A stretch of 64,000 nt of DNA from Microthrixaceae bacterium (GCA_023957975.1 JAMLGM010000002.1:403009-467008); one strand, 5' to 3'. Positions 27,291 to 35,871 are shown, numbered from the stretch's first letter. The notes: generated by a model not told the origin, from the sequence alone. Translations and numbers: made by a program.

Positions 27291-27336
27291 GACCCGGATC
27301 GACCCGGATCGACCCGGATCGACCCGGATCGACCCG
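27291..27336. repeat. 10-base tandem repeat, 4.6 copies
   Basis: Four exact copies of GACCCGGATC followed by GACCCG, in the gap between the glycosyltransferase start and the ATPase remnant. It encodes nothing evident. Perfect identity suggests recent slippage expansion. Confidence 0.9.
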
Positions 27337-27349
27337 CACGGGCGCCTCT

Positions 27350-28273
27350 CCGATCATCGCCGCTGATGAGCGACCGTTGCTCGTGGACGAATGGCAGCGC
27401 GTTCACCCTACGTGGGACGTCGTTCGACGCCGCCTCGATAAGGATTATCGAGGCGGCCAGTTTCTGCTCACCGGGTCGGCTCCGATGGCGGAGTCGCATT
27501 CTGGAGCGGGCCGGATCACATCGATGCGGATGCGTCCGCTCACGCTTCCCGAGCGTGGAGTCGAGGTTCCGACGGTGTCGCTCGCCGCATTGTTGGCGGG
27601 CAACAAGGCCGTTGGCGGTTGAACGAAGGTGGCGCTCCGGGACTATGTCGATGAGATGGTCGCCGGCGGGTTTCCGGCGATGCGCTCTCTCGAGCGTCGA
27701 GCGTTGGCGCGTCAACTCGACAGCTATATCGAACGGATTGTCACCCACGACCTGAGCCTTGCCGGTCTGGTGGCCCGACACTCAGCGACCGTGTTGGCGT
27801 GGAGCCCCGCGAACAATCATCAGGGTGTCCTGTCGCACTCACAGCGCCACTATCTCGCCGACCCTGCACTCGCGGTTCGACTTGTACGGCGTAGCGCCAC
27901 CCGGCTCTTGGGTGGCGACGCCCCGGAGTCGGTGCAGCCTTGAGATGGTGGATTCTTCGGAGGGCTGTTCGAGAACCTCGCCGGACTGTCCGTCAGGGTG
28001 TTCGCCCAGGCAAACGATGCGCAGGTGCACCACTTGCGCACCGAAGCGGGACGTCGCGAGGTCGACTTCATCGTGGAAACCGACGACGGGGTTCTGGGAA
28101 TCGAGGTGAAACTCGCCGCCACGGTTCATGATGGGCACGTCCGTCACCTGGTGTGGTTGAAGGACCGCCTTGGAACGGAATGCATCGACACAATCGTGTT
28201 GCACTCAGGGCCCGAGGCCTACCGCCGACCCGACGGAGTGGCGGTCGTGCCGCTGGCGATGTTCGGACCGTAG
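27350..28273 (+). pseudogene. AAA ATPase/DUF4143 protein, degraded
   Basis: One reading frame carries, in family order, LLVDEWQRVHPTWDVVRRRL, GGQFLLTGSAPM, HSGAGRITSMRMRPLTLPER, then DYVDEMVAGGFPAMR, HYLADPAL and the C-terminal nuclease-like AGRREVDFIVETDDGVLGIE and VKLA. Two in-frame TGA stops interrupt it (27620-27622 and 27941-27943). The Walker A N-terminus is missing and the middle is too short for the family. Proteins of this type pair an AAA ATPase with a PD-(D/E)xK-like domain and have no firm function. Start codons after each stop exist, but the pieces are unlikely to work alone. Confidence 0.85.
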
Positions 28274-28351
28274 TTGAAGCGGTTTCGAGCCGGCGGATCG
28301 TTGCCCGGCAACTGGCGAAAGTTGGCACCCGCCGATCGTCGGAGTGCGGGG

Positions 28352-29440
28352 CTATTCGCTGCCAGCGGGCGCGTCGCTGGAGCGTCGCAGGCGCCCAACG
28401 ACGGCACCCCACGCGTAGGCGCTCTTCAGTCGCAGGCTGGGCAGTTCGCGCCACATGTCGACTTTGGCTCGGCCGAATGAGGAGCCTTCGTTGCGGTGGC
28501 GTTCGACGAGTTCGAATTCTCGCTGTGGGATTGTCGGTGTTGTCTGGTGTGCCCAGTCGGTCCACGTCGGCGATTGGAAGGGGAGCGCGTCGTGGACCTC
28601 TCGAATCGCGGTGACCAGCACCGCTTCGCCGCCCCAGTGGCGGGCGATCGGCGCGATGGCGTCGGGCGCGAGCGCGGGGGAGTCCATGTAGCGGGCGAGG
28701 TCGCGCAGGTTCAACAGCTTCGGGTGTCTCGAGCCGAGCACCGCGTGCCAGGCCGCGTGCAGGAACCGATGTGGTCGCGAGAGCGCGCCGACGCGTTCGC
28801 CGCCGAGTTCGAAGGGGGTGGACTCGGCGAACAACTCCTCGAGCGGCAGTCGCACCCCGAACACGCCGTCGCACAGCATCCGGTGTAGGTCGATCTCGAT
28901 GGCGTCGGTGCCGGTCATGGTGACCGATTTGGCGAAACGGCGGTCCCAGCCCGGACGGCGTTGTGGGAACTGTCGTGTGGCCCCATCAGCGCTGAGCGCG
29001 CCAACGGCACGGTCAAGGTCGTCGGCGGCGACCAACACGTCGACATCGGAGGTCGAGCGCATCGCCGGGTCGTCCTCGTCGAGATGTGCGATCGCGGAGC
29101 CTTTCAAGATGAGGTGGCGCACTCCGCCGGCCGCAGCGAACAGGTCGCGCATCTCCAGAATGCGGGCCTCGAGTTTGATGGCCCACAACATGTTCGCCTC
29201 GTGACGCTCGACGAGGAACCGGGTCGAGTCGTCGTCGAAATCCAACTCACCATCGTGGACCGCGCCCAGCATCGGGCCGAGCATTCGGGTCGCCTCGGCG
29301 GCACCGACGAGCGATCTCGGGTCGAGGTGATCGAACGGTGCGAGGTCGGCCACCGACACCTGCGCCCCGCGCAGCCCGCGAACCGCGAGGGCTTTCATCA
29401 CGTCGTCGGGGTGGGCCACCGACGCCTGTTGGTCGTTCAT
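28352..29440 (-). CDS. NTP_transf_5-type nucleotidyltransferase
   Basis: A 362-residue stand-alone relative of the C-terminal half of the 17922-20132 fusion. The catalytic core is intact: VRHLILKGSAIAHL, the metal site RSTSDVDVLVAADDLDR, RRFAKSVTMTG and AIEIDLHRMLCDGVFGVRLP. Members of this family are common next to PqqD-like and HprK-like genes in RiPP clusters, where some transfer nucleotides or sugars onto peptides. Its start is 10 bases after the stop of a PqqD-like gene on the same strand, so they form a two-gene operon. A remnant of a second copy lies at 25701-25859. Confidence 0.8.
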   Translation of the reverse strand: MNDQQASVAHPDDVMKALAVRGLRGAQVSVADLAPFDHLDPRSLVGAAEATRMLGPMLGAVHDGELDFDDDSTRFLVERHEANMLWAIKLEARILEMRDLFAAAGGVRHLILKGSAIAHLDEDDPAMRSTSDVDVLVAADDLDRAVGALSADGATRQFPQRRPGWDRRFAKSVTMTGTDAIEIDLHRMLCDGVFGVRLPLEELFAESTPFELGGERVGALSRPHRFLHAAWHAVLGSRHPKLLNLRDLARYMDSPALAPDAIAPIARHWGGEAVLVTAIREVHDALPFQSPTWTDWAHQTTPTIPQREFELVERHRNEGSSFGRAKVDMWRELPSLRLKSAYAWGAVVGRLRRSSDAPAGSE

Positions 29441-29450
29441 GGTTGGTCGA

Positions 29451-29795
29451 TCATGGTTTCGCCACCGGCCCTTGGGCCACCGGGTCGCACACGACCAGGT
29501 CGTGTGTGGCCATCACCTCGAGCGCCTCGCTGATGGCGTCTCGGCTCGGCGGCTGATCGGGCCACACCTCGGCGAACTCCTCGACCAGTTCGCTGATCGT
29601 CGCCGGTTCGCTCAACGCGATCCACACCGGCACCGCGATGCCTTCGACGGTGCGTTCGAGCCCGCCGCGTGCGGCGAGCAGCACCCGCCCGGGGATGGCG
29701 CGCCACACCCAACCCGGGGCGTGTCGCCACCGCGCCGCTGCTGCAGCATCACCGCCGGCCTCGCGTGCTTCGTCGCCGCCCTCGCCAACCTCCAC
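29451..29795 (-). CDS. PqqD-like protein
   Basis: About 114 residues from GTG 29795. The second half has the PqqD outline GWVWRAIPGRVLLAARGG followed by helices in ALSEPATISELVEEFAEVWP and ISEALEVMATHDLVVCDP. It is placed directly before the nucleotidyltransferase gene, as in RiPP clusters, where PqqD-like proteins carry the substrate's leader peptide. The start is uncertain: the frame stays open upstream into the duplicated block that begins at 29796, so the original 5' end may have been replaced. GTG near VWRAIPG is another possible start. Confidence 0.6.
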   Translation of the reverse strand: MEVGEGGDEAREAGGDAAAAARWRHAPGWVWRAIPGRVLLAARGGLERTVEGIAVPVWIALSEPATISELVEEFAEVWPDQPPSRDAISEALEVMATHDLVVCDPVAQGPVAKP

Positions 29796-30381
29796 CTCGC
29801 CAGCCTGCCACAGGAGGCATCGCAGATGGGTTGTCGCGGTGCGATTCGCTGGGTACGTTGGGAGACGCCGCCGCCTTCTTCGGTTGATGGACGGAGTGGT
29901 TCTCGGAACTCGGTTCCCTCTTGAAATCGTTGATGGAAGGAATCGGTGATGGATGTTACGGACGCGTCGCGGTATGCGATGCAGAGTGCGCTGATCAAAG
30001 CGATCGGGGCCGAGGAAGCGGAGACGTTGATGGAGCATCTTCCGCCGCTGGGCTGGGGTGACGTCGCGACGAAGACGGACCTTGCGTTGCTCAGCGCGGA
30101 GCTTCGCCTCGAGATGGAGAAGCTGCGGTCAGAGTTGAAAGACGAAATCGCGGAACTGCGGTCGGATTTGAACGGCGAGATTGCGAAGCTGCGGTCGGAG
30201 TTCAAGGACGCGATGCATCGCCAGATGGTGTGGATGATCTCGACCGTCTTCGCCGCGATCACGGTGGGCAGTGCCATGGCGGGCGGGATCGCTGCCTGGA
30301 TAGCGCACTGAGTCGCCCCTGAGTCGCACGTTTCGGCCGACCTCGGGTCGGCCCGGACGTTGGCCCAGACGTTGCGCATGA
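29796..30381 (+). repeat. Direct repeat, copy 1 (coiled-coil gene unit)
   Basis: This block and 30811-31337 share long near-identical stretches: the leader starting CTCGCCAGCCTGCC, the shared GATGGACGGAGTGGTTCTCG, the whole coiled-coil gene, and a tail ending GCCCAGACGTTGCGCATG. Copy 1 has a 48-base longer coiled-coil segment. The copies flank the hipB gene and the hipA fragment. Confidence 0.85.
29949..30311 (+). CDS. Coiled-coil membrane-anchored small protein, copy 1
   Basis: 120 residues from ATG 29949 with a GGAAGGA ribosome site. The N-terminus (DASRYAMQSALIKAIGAEEA) is followed by LPPLGWGDVATKTDLALL, a heptad coiled coil with repeats of ELRSDLNGEIAKLRSEF type, and a C-terminal membrane helix (VWMISTVFAAITVGSAMAGG). 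The layout resembles DUF1640/CCDC90-type proteins, often seen near other accessory genes; their role is unknown. A second copy lies at 30959-31279. Confidence 0.75.
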   Translation: MDVTDASRYAMQSALIKAIGAEEAETLMEHLPPLGWGDVATKTDLALLSAELRLEMEKLRSELKDEIAELRSDLNGEIAKLRSEFKDAMHRQMVWMISTVFAAITVGSAMAGGIAAWIAH

Positions 30382-30459
30382 GTCGGCAGCCATCGACCGA
30401 ATCGACCATCTCGAACCCAAGGTGATGTCGGGATCTCAAGACATCTGCGATACGCTCAA

Positions 30460-30483
30460 CGATGTCTGAGTATTCAGACATCG
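30460..30483. promoter_or_regulatory. Inverted repeat, likely HipB operator
   Basis: A perfect 10-base inverted repeat, CGATGTCTGA-GTAT-TCAGACATCG, sits 20 bases before the preferred HipB start at 30504. HipB-type antitoxins bind such palindromes to repress their own operon. An upstream segment, AAGACATCTGCGATACG, has a partial half-site. Confidence 0.65.
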
Positions 30484-30503
30484 CCCACATCGGGAGGTGG
30501 CGC

Positions 30504-30743
30504 ATGCACAACGAATGGGTCGTGCGTGATGGAAAAGGTCTCGGACGTGCGATCGTCGGCCTCCGTCACGAACGCGGACTCGATCAGGCCGAACTCGCTG
30601 AACGCTGTGGGATCCATCGCTCCTACCTCTCGAATCTTGAGCGCGGGCACGCCACGGTGCAGACCGATCGGATGTTTCGGGTCCTTCGGCGCCTCGGCGT
30701 GGAAATCGTTGTTCGAGCGCGTGAGCGAGACGATGCCGGCTGA
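30504..30743 (+). CDS. hipB: HipB-like Xre antitoxin
   Basis: 79 residues with an Xre-type helix-turn-helix: GRAIVGLRHERGLDQAELAE then RCGIHRSYLSNLERGHATVQ, followed by RMFRVLRRLGVEIVVRARE, the strand that HipB uses to dimerise. The ATG at 30504 has a strong GGGAGGTGG ribosome site; an earlier ATG (30462) would place the start inside the operator palindrome. The hipA fragment starts 11 bases before its stop, the usual overlap of hipBA operons. With the toxin broken, it may survive as a solitary repressor. Confidence 0.8.
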   Translation: MHNEWVVRDGKGLGRAIVGLRHERGLDQAELAERCGIHRSYLSNLERGHATVQTDRMFRVLRRLGVEIVVRARERDDAG

Positions 30744-30810
30744 ACTCGACGTTTGGCTCCACGGCGTCCGCGTGGCGACCTTGCGTGAAGTCCGGACGCG
30801 CAAACTTCGC
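30733..30810 (+). pseudogene. hipA: HipA toxin, N-terminal fragment
   Basis: The frame starts MPAELDVWLHGVRVATLREV, the standard opening of HipA kinases (N-terminal domain), then runs into the duplicated block at 30811 after about 26 residues. The frame stays open to 31074 but with no HipA similarity. The kinase domain is therefore absent, and the duplication of the coiled-coil unit probably removed it. Confidence 0.8.
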
Positions 30811-31337
30811 CTCGCCAGCCTGCCGCAGCGGCCATCGCAGAGGGGTTGTCTCGCTGGGGTTCGCTCGATACGTTGGGAGACGCCGCCGTCGTCAGTGGTT
30901 GATGGACGGAGTGGTTCTCGGAACACGGTTCCTCTTGAGTTCGCTGATGAAGGAATCGATGATGGCCATTACCGACGCGTCGCGGTATGCGATGCAGAGC
31001 GCGCTGATCAAAGCGATCGGTGCGGACGAAGCGGAGACGTTGATGGAACATCTTCCGCCGCTGGGCTGGGGTGACGTCGCGACGAAGACGGACCTTGCGT
31101 TGCTCAACGCTGAGCTTCGCCTCGAAATGGAGAAGCTGCGGTCGGAGATGGAGAAGCAGCGGTCGGAGTTCAAGGACGCGATGCATCGCCAGATGGTGTG
31201 GATGATCTCGACCATCTTCGCCGCGATCACGGTGGGCAGTGCCATGGCGGGCGGGATCGCCGCCTGGATCGCACAGTGAGTCGTACCTGCATGCGCAGTG
31301 TCTGGGTTGACCTCGCGTTGGCCCAGACGTTGCGCAT
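30811..31337 (+). repeat. Direct repeat, copy 2 (coiled-coil gene unit)
   Basis: Second copy of the 29796-30381 block, about 1 kb downstream in the same orientation. It starts exactly where the HipA fragment loses similarity and ends about 120 bases before nuoA. Confidence 0.85.
30959..31279 (+). CDS. Coiled-coil membrane-anchored small protein, copy 2
   Basis: 106 residues (ATG 30959 or 30962, AAGGA upstream). It is nearly identical to the 29949-30311 protein at both ends but has lost one 16-residue coiled-coil segment; it reads EMEKLRSEMEKQRSEFKDAM before the membrane helix VWMISTIFAAITVGSAMAGG. It was made by local duplication around the hipBA genes and precedes nuoA in the same direction without being part of that operon. 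Confidence 0.7.
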   Translation: MMAITDASRYAMQSALIKAIGADEAETLMEHLPPLGWGDVATKTDLALLNAELRLEMEKLRSEMEKQRSEFKDAMHRQMVWMISTIFAAITVGSAMAGGIAAWIAQ

Positions 31338-31456
31338 GGTGAGTGGCGGCTGTCGCGTGATGCCTAGCGCCGCGAGCACCCCGTCGTCGCCTGTGACAAG
31401 CACCGCATCTCGTCAACTTTGGCTCGCGAGCCGCACGCTGAGTAAGTTCTAAGGCC

Positions 31457-31831
31457 GTGTGGACCGCGAGTGACTTTCTCCGGCAGTACCTCGTTGTACT
31501 GATATTCGCCGCTGTCGGTGCAGGCCTCGTCGGTTTGCTGCTCGGCCTGAGCTACCTGTTGCGGCCCAACCGGGTGCAACCGGAGAAGCTCAAGACCTAC
31601 GAAAGCGGCGTCGACCCGGTCGGCTCGATGTGGACCCAGTCGCACGTGCGGTACTACATCTTCGCCCTGCTGTTCGTGCTGTTCGACATCGAAACCGTGT
31701 TCATCTTCCCCTGGGCGACCCGCCTCGAAACCTACGGGGTGTTCGGCCTCATCGAGATGGGCGTGTTCGTGTTCATTCTTCTGCTCGGCCTCGTGTACGC
31801 CTGGCGCAAGGGGGTCCTCAAGTGGGTCTAG
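31457..31831 (+). CDS. nuoA: NADH-quinone oxidoreductase subunit A
   Basis: 124 residues, three membrane helices. The conserved loop is present: [20 protein letters not shown] then [20 protein letters not shown], with the ESG and FDxE residues that line the quinone-site region. It is a membrane subunit of respiratory complex I. GTG 31457 starts the operon; the nuoB start lies 10 bases before its stop, so translation is coupled. Confidence 0.95.
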   Translation: MWTASDFLRQYLVVLIFAAVGAGLVGLLLGLSYLLRPNRVQPEKLKTYESGVDPVGSMWTQSHVRYYIFALLFVLFDIETVFIFPWATRLETYGVFGLIEMGVFVFILLLGLVYAWRKGVLKWV

Positions 31832-32328
31832 GCCTCGTCGAGAGCGGCAAGATTCCCAAGCCGCTCGGCAAGCTGTTGAACCAGGGCCGCAAATACTCCC
31901 TCTGGGCCTACCAGTGGGGGCTTGCGTGCTGCGCCATCGAGATGGGTGCCGCGTTCGGTTCGCCCCGCTACGACGTGATGCGCTTCGGCGTCATCCCGCT
32001 GCCGGCCAGCCCCCGCCAGGCCGACCTGCTGGTCGTGTCGGGCACCGTCACCGACAAGATGGTCCCGCCGATCCGCCGCCTGTACGAGCAGATGCCCGAC
32101 CCGAAGTACGTGATCTCGATGGGTTCGTGCGCCAACTGCGGCGGCCCGTACTGGGACTCCTACTCGGTCACCAAGGGCGTCGATCAGGTCATCCCCGTCG
32201 ACGTGTACGTCCCCGGATGTCCGCCCCGACCCGAAGCACTCCTCGAAGGTGTCGTGTTGTTGCAACAGCGCATCGGCACCGAAGACATGCAGAGCCGTTG
32301 GCGAGGTGATCCCATTGTCGTCGACTGA
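31822..32328 (+). CDS. nuoB: NADH-quinone oxidoreductase subunit B
   Basis: 168 residues from GTG 31822, overlapping nuoA. The four Cys ligands of cluster N2 are visible in [22 protein letters not shown] and [16 protein letters not shown]2 is the last iron-sulfur centre, which hands electrons to quinone in the peripheral arm of complex I. Length and motifs are complete. Confidence 0.95.
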   Translation: MGLGLVESGKIPKPLGKLLNQGRKYSLWAYQWGLACCAIEMGAAFGSPRYDVMRFGVIPLPASPRQADLLVVSGTVTDKMVPPIRRLYEQMPDPKYVISMGSCANCGGPYWDSYSVTKGVDQVIPVDVYVPGCPPRPEALLEGVVLLQQRIGTEDMQSRWRGDPIVVD

Positions 32329-33088
32329 CGAAACCGCCGAAGAAACCGCGGCAACCGCCGAAGCCACAGAGGCCGCGGCAGACGAGACCGCAGCCGCCGC
32401 GCCGGCTCCGGAGCCCGAGCCCGAAGAGGTTCGCGAACCCGACCCGCTGCGCGACGCACTCCTCGCCGAGCTCTCCTCGCTCATGGGCGATGCCATCGTC
32501 GGCTCACACATCATTCCCGGCAAAGACATCTGGGTGCGGGTCCGCACCGACGCCTGGGCCGAGGTCGCCAACACCGTGCGCACCGTCATGGGCGCCCGTT
32601 TCTTCAGCTTCCTTTCGGCCATCGACTGGATGCCCTCGCCGTTCGGTCGCTCCCTCGACTCCGCGGTCGACATGGCGATCAACAACACCGAGCCCAAAGC
32701 CCCCGAGCCGATGCAGACCGGTTACGCCGGTGGCGATACCCGCTTTCAGGTGTTCGCCCGCGTCACCAACCTCAAGGACCACTGGGGCATCACCCTCAAA
32801 GCCGACGCCGGCGACGAGAACCCCACCATCGGCACCTGGACCAAGGTCTACGCGGGGGCCGATTGGCACGAACGAGAGATGTACGAAATGTTCGGCATCG
32901 ACTTCGTCGGCCACCCCGGCCTGCGCAAGCTCTATCTGCCCACCGACTTCGAAGGTCACCCGCTGCGCAAAGACTTCCCGCTGCTCGCACGCATGGTGAA
33001 GCCGTGGCCGGGCATCGTGGATGTCGAACCCATGCCGGGCGACGGCTCCGAAGACTCCGACGCATCGAACGAGGAGGCGGCATCATGA
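32306..33088 (+). CDS. nuoC: NADH-quinone oxidoreductase subunit C
   Basis: About 260 residues. The core has [39 protein letters not shown] and the NuoC signature [20 protein letters not shown]. The N-terminal 50 residues are an Ala/Glu-rich, probably disordered extension. The start is GTG 32306, or TTG 32315, which is better spaced from GAGGTGA. It overlaps nuoD by 4 bases (ATGA). Confidence 0.93.
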   Translation: MIPLSSTDETAEETAATAEATEAAADETAAAAPAPEPEPEEVREPDPLRDALLAELSSLMGDAIVGSHIIPGKDIWVRVRTDAWAEVANTVRTVMGARFFSFLSAIDWMPSPFGRSLDSAVDMAINNTEPKAPEPMQTGYAGGDTRFQVFARVTNLKDHWGITLKADAGDENPTIGTWTKVYAGADWHEREMYEMFGIDFVGHPGLRKLYLPTDFEGHPLRKDFPLLARMVKPWPGIVDVEPMPGDGSEDSDASNEEAAS

Positions 33089-34257
33089 CCGCGATCAGCG
33101 ATCGTCAACGACTCCAATACGCCGCGGCGCAGGCCAACGACACCCGCCTGAATGTCGAACTCGAAACCGAGGGCATGACCCTCAACATGGGGCCCCAGCA
33201 CCCGATGACGCACGGCTCGCTGCGCATCGTGGCCCGCCTCGACGGCGAACAGGTCATCTCGGCCGACCCGATCATCGGCTACATGCACCGCGGCTACGAA
33301 AAGCTCACCGAGGTGCGCTCGTACCCGCAGGTCACCACCCTGGTGAACCGCCTCGACTGGCTCGGCAGCTTCGCCAACGAGGTGCCCTTCATCCTGGCGT
33401 GCGAACAGCTCATGGACGTCGAGGCCCCGCCCCGCGCCCAGCACATCCGCACGATCCTGTTCGAACTCAGCCGCATGGCCAACATCACGCTGTTCCTCGG
33501 CGACACCGCCATGCAGCTCGGCGCCATGACCCCGCTGTTCTATGCGTTCCGCGACCGCGAACACGTGCTGAACCTCATCGAAGCGGTCACCGGCGGACGC
33601 TTCCACCCCAACTTCGACCGCATCGGCGGCCTCAAAGACGACCTGCCCAAGGGCTGGATCGTCGAAGCCAAGGCCGTCATGCAAAAGATCCGCGACTTCT
33701 GCGACGAGATCGACGAACTCATCGTCGGCAACGAGATCTTCCAGGCCCGCACCCGCGGCATCGGGGTCATCCCGCCCGACGTCGCCCAGCAATTCGGGCT
33801 TTCGGGTCCCAACCTGCGCGGCTCGGGCATCGACTACGACATCCGTCGCGACAACAACATCGGCCTCGCCTACGACAAGGTCGACTGGAAGGTCTGGACC
33901 CACCCCGACTGCGACAGCTTCAGCCGCTACTGGGTGCGCCTGCAGGAAACCCGCGAATCCACCAGGATCGTCGACCAGCTCCTCGACACCATCCCGTCGG
34001 GGCCGGTCATGGCCAAGGTGCCCCGCATCATCAAGGTGCCCGCCGGCGAAGCGTACGTCTCCACCGAGAACCCGCTCGGTGAGATGGGCTACTACGTGGT
34101 CTCCAAAGGCGACCTGGTTCCGTTCCGTGTCAAGATCCGCACGGCGAGCTTCAACAACATCTCGATCGCCCCGTGGGTGCTGCGCGGCACCTACGTGCCC
34201 GACGTCGTGTCGATCCTCGCTTCGCTGTACTTCATCCTGGGGGACATCGACCGATGA
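33085..34257 (+). CDS. nuoD: NADH-quinone oxidoreductase subunit D
   Basis: 390 residues from ATG 33085 (GAGGAGG upstream), the 49-kDa-type subunit. It shows MNMGPQHPMTHGSLRIV, YMHRGYEKLTEVRSYPQVT, the quinone-site region, and C-terminal KVPAGEAYVSTENPLGEMGY. The fold is related to NiFe-hydrogenase large subunits, without the metal Cys. The conserved Arg in the N-terminal region is the kind of site methylated by NDUFAF7 in mitochondria, and a relative of that enzyme follows nuoN. Stop and nuoH start overlap (ATGA). Confidence 0.95.
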   Translation: MTAISDRQRLQYAAAQANDTRLNVELETEGMTLNMGPQHPMTHGSLRIVARLDGEQVISADPIIGYMHRGYEKLTEVRSYPQVTTLVNRLDWLGSFANEVPFILACEQLMDVEAPPRAQHIRTILFELSRMANITLFLGDTAMQLGAMTPLFYAFRDREHVLNLIEAVTGGRFHPNFDRIGGLKDDLPKGWIVEAKAVMQKIRDFCDEIDELIVGNEIFQARTRGIGVIPPDVAQQFGLSGPNLRGSGIDYDIRRDNNIGLAYDKVDWKVWTHPDCDSFSRYWVRLQETRESTRIVDQLLDTIPSGPVMAKVPRIIKVPAGEAYVSTENPLGEMGYYVVSKGDLVPFRVKIRTASFNNISIAPWVLRGTYVPDVVSILASLYFILGDIDR

Positions 34258-35276
34258 TCGGCCTTGCGTACTGGATCGAAACCCTCATCCGGGTCGGCGC
34301 GGGTGCAGGCATCCTGCTCACCGGCGCTGCGGTGGCGGTGTATCTGTTCCTGTTCAAACTCGTCTCGTTCATGCAGTCGCGCCTCGGCCCGATGGAAGCC
34401 GGCCCGCACGGTTCGCTGCAGCTCGTGGCCGAGGTCGGCAAGTGGATCCAGAAACAAGACCTCATCCCAGAAAACGCCGACCAGAAGCTGTTCAAGATCC
34501 CGCCGTTCATCGCGCTGGCCACCACCTTCTTGGTGTTCGTGGTCATCCCGGCCGGGCCGAACGCTTTCGTGTCCAGCCTGCCGATGGGCATCTTCTATGT
34601 GTTGGCGGTGTCGTCGCTGTCGGTGCTCGGCATCCTCATCGCCGGCTGGGCCTCGGCCAACAAATACGCCCTGATGGGTGCCATCCGTGCCGCCGGTCAG
34701 CTCATCGCCTATGAGTTGCCGATGGTGCTCGCGGTGGTCGGCGTCGTCATCCAGGCCGGCACCCTCAACATGCAAGAGATCATCGGCGCCCAGGCCAACG
34801 GTTCGATCTTCGGCCTCGACTTCATGGGCAACCCGTACATCTTCACCCAGATCATCGGGTTCGTGATCTTCATGATCGCCATCCAAGCCGAACTCGGCCA
34901 GACCCCCTTCGACATGCCGATCGCCGAATCCGAGGTCGTCGGCGGTTACCACATCGAATACACCGGCATCCGGTTCCTGGTGTTCTTCCTGTCGGAATTC
35001 GCCTCCGCCGTCGGGTTCTCCGCCGTGGCCGCCACCCTGTTCCTCGGCGGCTGGGCACTGCCCGCAGCCTGGGGTGTTCCGATCGGCGCAATGCACGTGC
35101 TCGGCCCGGTCATCATCTTGGCCAAAGCCCTCGCACTCACCGGCGTGGTGTTCTGGGTGCGGTTCACCCTGCCCCGCTTCCGCGAAGACCAGCTGCAGCG
35201 TTTCGCCTGGAAGTTCCTCATCCCGTTGGCGCTCGCGAACATCGCCGTCACGGCGGTTCTGAAGGTGGCGCTGTGA
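34254..35276 (+). CDS. nuoH: NADH-quinone oxidoreductase subunit H
   Basis: 340 residues with eight or so membrane helices. Conserved loops seen are QSRLGPMEAGPHGSLQLVAE, PFDMPIAESEVVGGYHIEYT and WVRFTLPRFREDQLQRFAWK, which line the quinone channel between membrane and peripheral arms. Complete length; the start overlaps nuoD. Confidence 0.95.
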   Translation: MIGLAYWIETLIRVGAGAGILLTGAAVAVYLFLFKLVSFMQSRLGPMEAGPHGSLQLVAEVGKWIQKQDLIPENADQKLFKIPPFIALATTFLVFVVIPAGPNAFVSSLPMGIFYVLAVSSLSVLGILIAGWASANKYALMGAIRAAGQLIAYELPMVLAVVGVVIQAGTLNMQEIIGAQANGSIFGLDFMGNPYIFTQIIGFVIFMIAIQAELGQTPFDMPIAESEVVGGYHIEYTGIRFLVFFLSEFASAVGFSAVAATLFLGGWALPAAWGVPIGAMHVLGPVIILAKALALTGVVFWVRFTLPRFREDQLQRFAWKFLIPLALANIAVTAVLKVAL

Positions 35277-35310
35277 TGCGCGGCGACGTTGTCATGAAGG
35301 GGACGCTGTA

Positions 35311-35871
35311 ATGCCTGTACCCAAGCCCCCGGTCGTCGGACTCCTCAAAGGTATGGCCGCCACGGCGCGTACCACGACGGAGACGATGTTCCCCGACGGG
35401 TTGAAGAAGCCGATCCCCCAACCCACCAAGGGCGCGGCGACGGTTCAATACCCGCACGAAAAAGAAACGCCCGCCACCCGGGCCCGCGGCGTCATCGCCC
35501 TCAACGAGGACAACTGCACCGCCTGCATGCTGTGCGTGCGCGAATGCCCCGACTGGTGCATCTACATCGAGGCCCACAAAACCCTCGCCCCGCCGCGACG
35601 CGCCGGTGGCAAGCCCCGCTCGGTCAACGCGCTCGACCGTTTCGACATCGACTACTCGCTGTGCATGTACTGCGGCATCTGCGTCGAGGTCTGCCCCTTC
35701 GAAGCGATCTACTGGTCGCCCGAATACGAATACTCCGAACTGCGCATCGCCGACCTCCTGCACGACAAGGAACGCCTCGGCGAATGGTTCGAGACCGTGC
35801 CGGACTTCGAACCCCATGAAGCCGGATCCGAGTTCAAGCAGAAGCCCGTCTCGCGAAAGGGCTCCAAATGA
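35311..35871 (+). CDS. nuoI: NADH-quinone oxidoreductase subunit I
   Basis: 186 residues with two 4Fe-4S ferredoxin motifs, CTACMLCVRECPDWCIY and CMYCGICVEVCPFEAIYW, for clusters N6a and N6b. The linker between them (APPRRAGGKPRSVNALDRFD) is somewhat long. It conducts electrons toward NuoB. ATG 35311 lies 34 bases after nuoH; the stop overlaps nuoJ (ATGA). Confidence 0.95.
   Translation: MPVPKPPVVGLLKGMAATARTTTETMFPDGLKKPIPQPTKGAATVQYPHEKETPATRARGVIALNEDNCTACMLCVRECPDWCIYIEAHKTLAPPRRAGGKPRSVNALDRFDIDYSLCMYCGICVEVCPFEAIYWSPEYEYSELRIADLLHDKERLGEWFETVPDFEPHEAGSEFKQKPVSRKGSK

Noticed and set aside
27620..27943. TGA codons as selenocysteine sites
   Set aside because: No selenocysteine insertion hairpin was seen after either TGA, and the gene also lacks its Walker A end.
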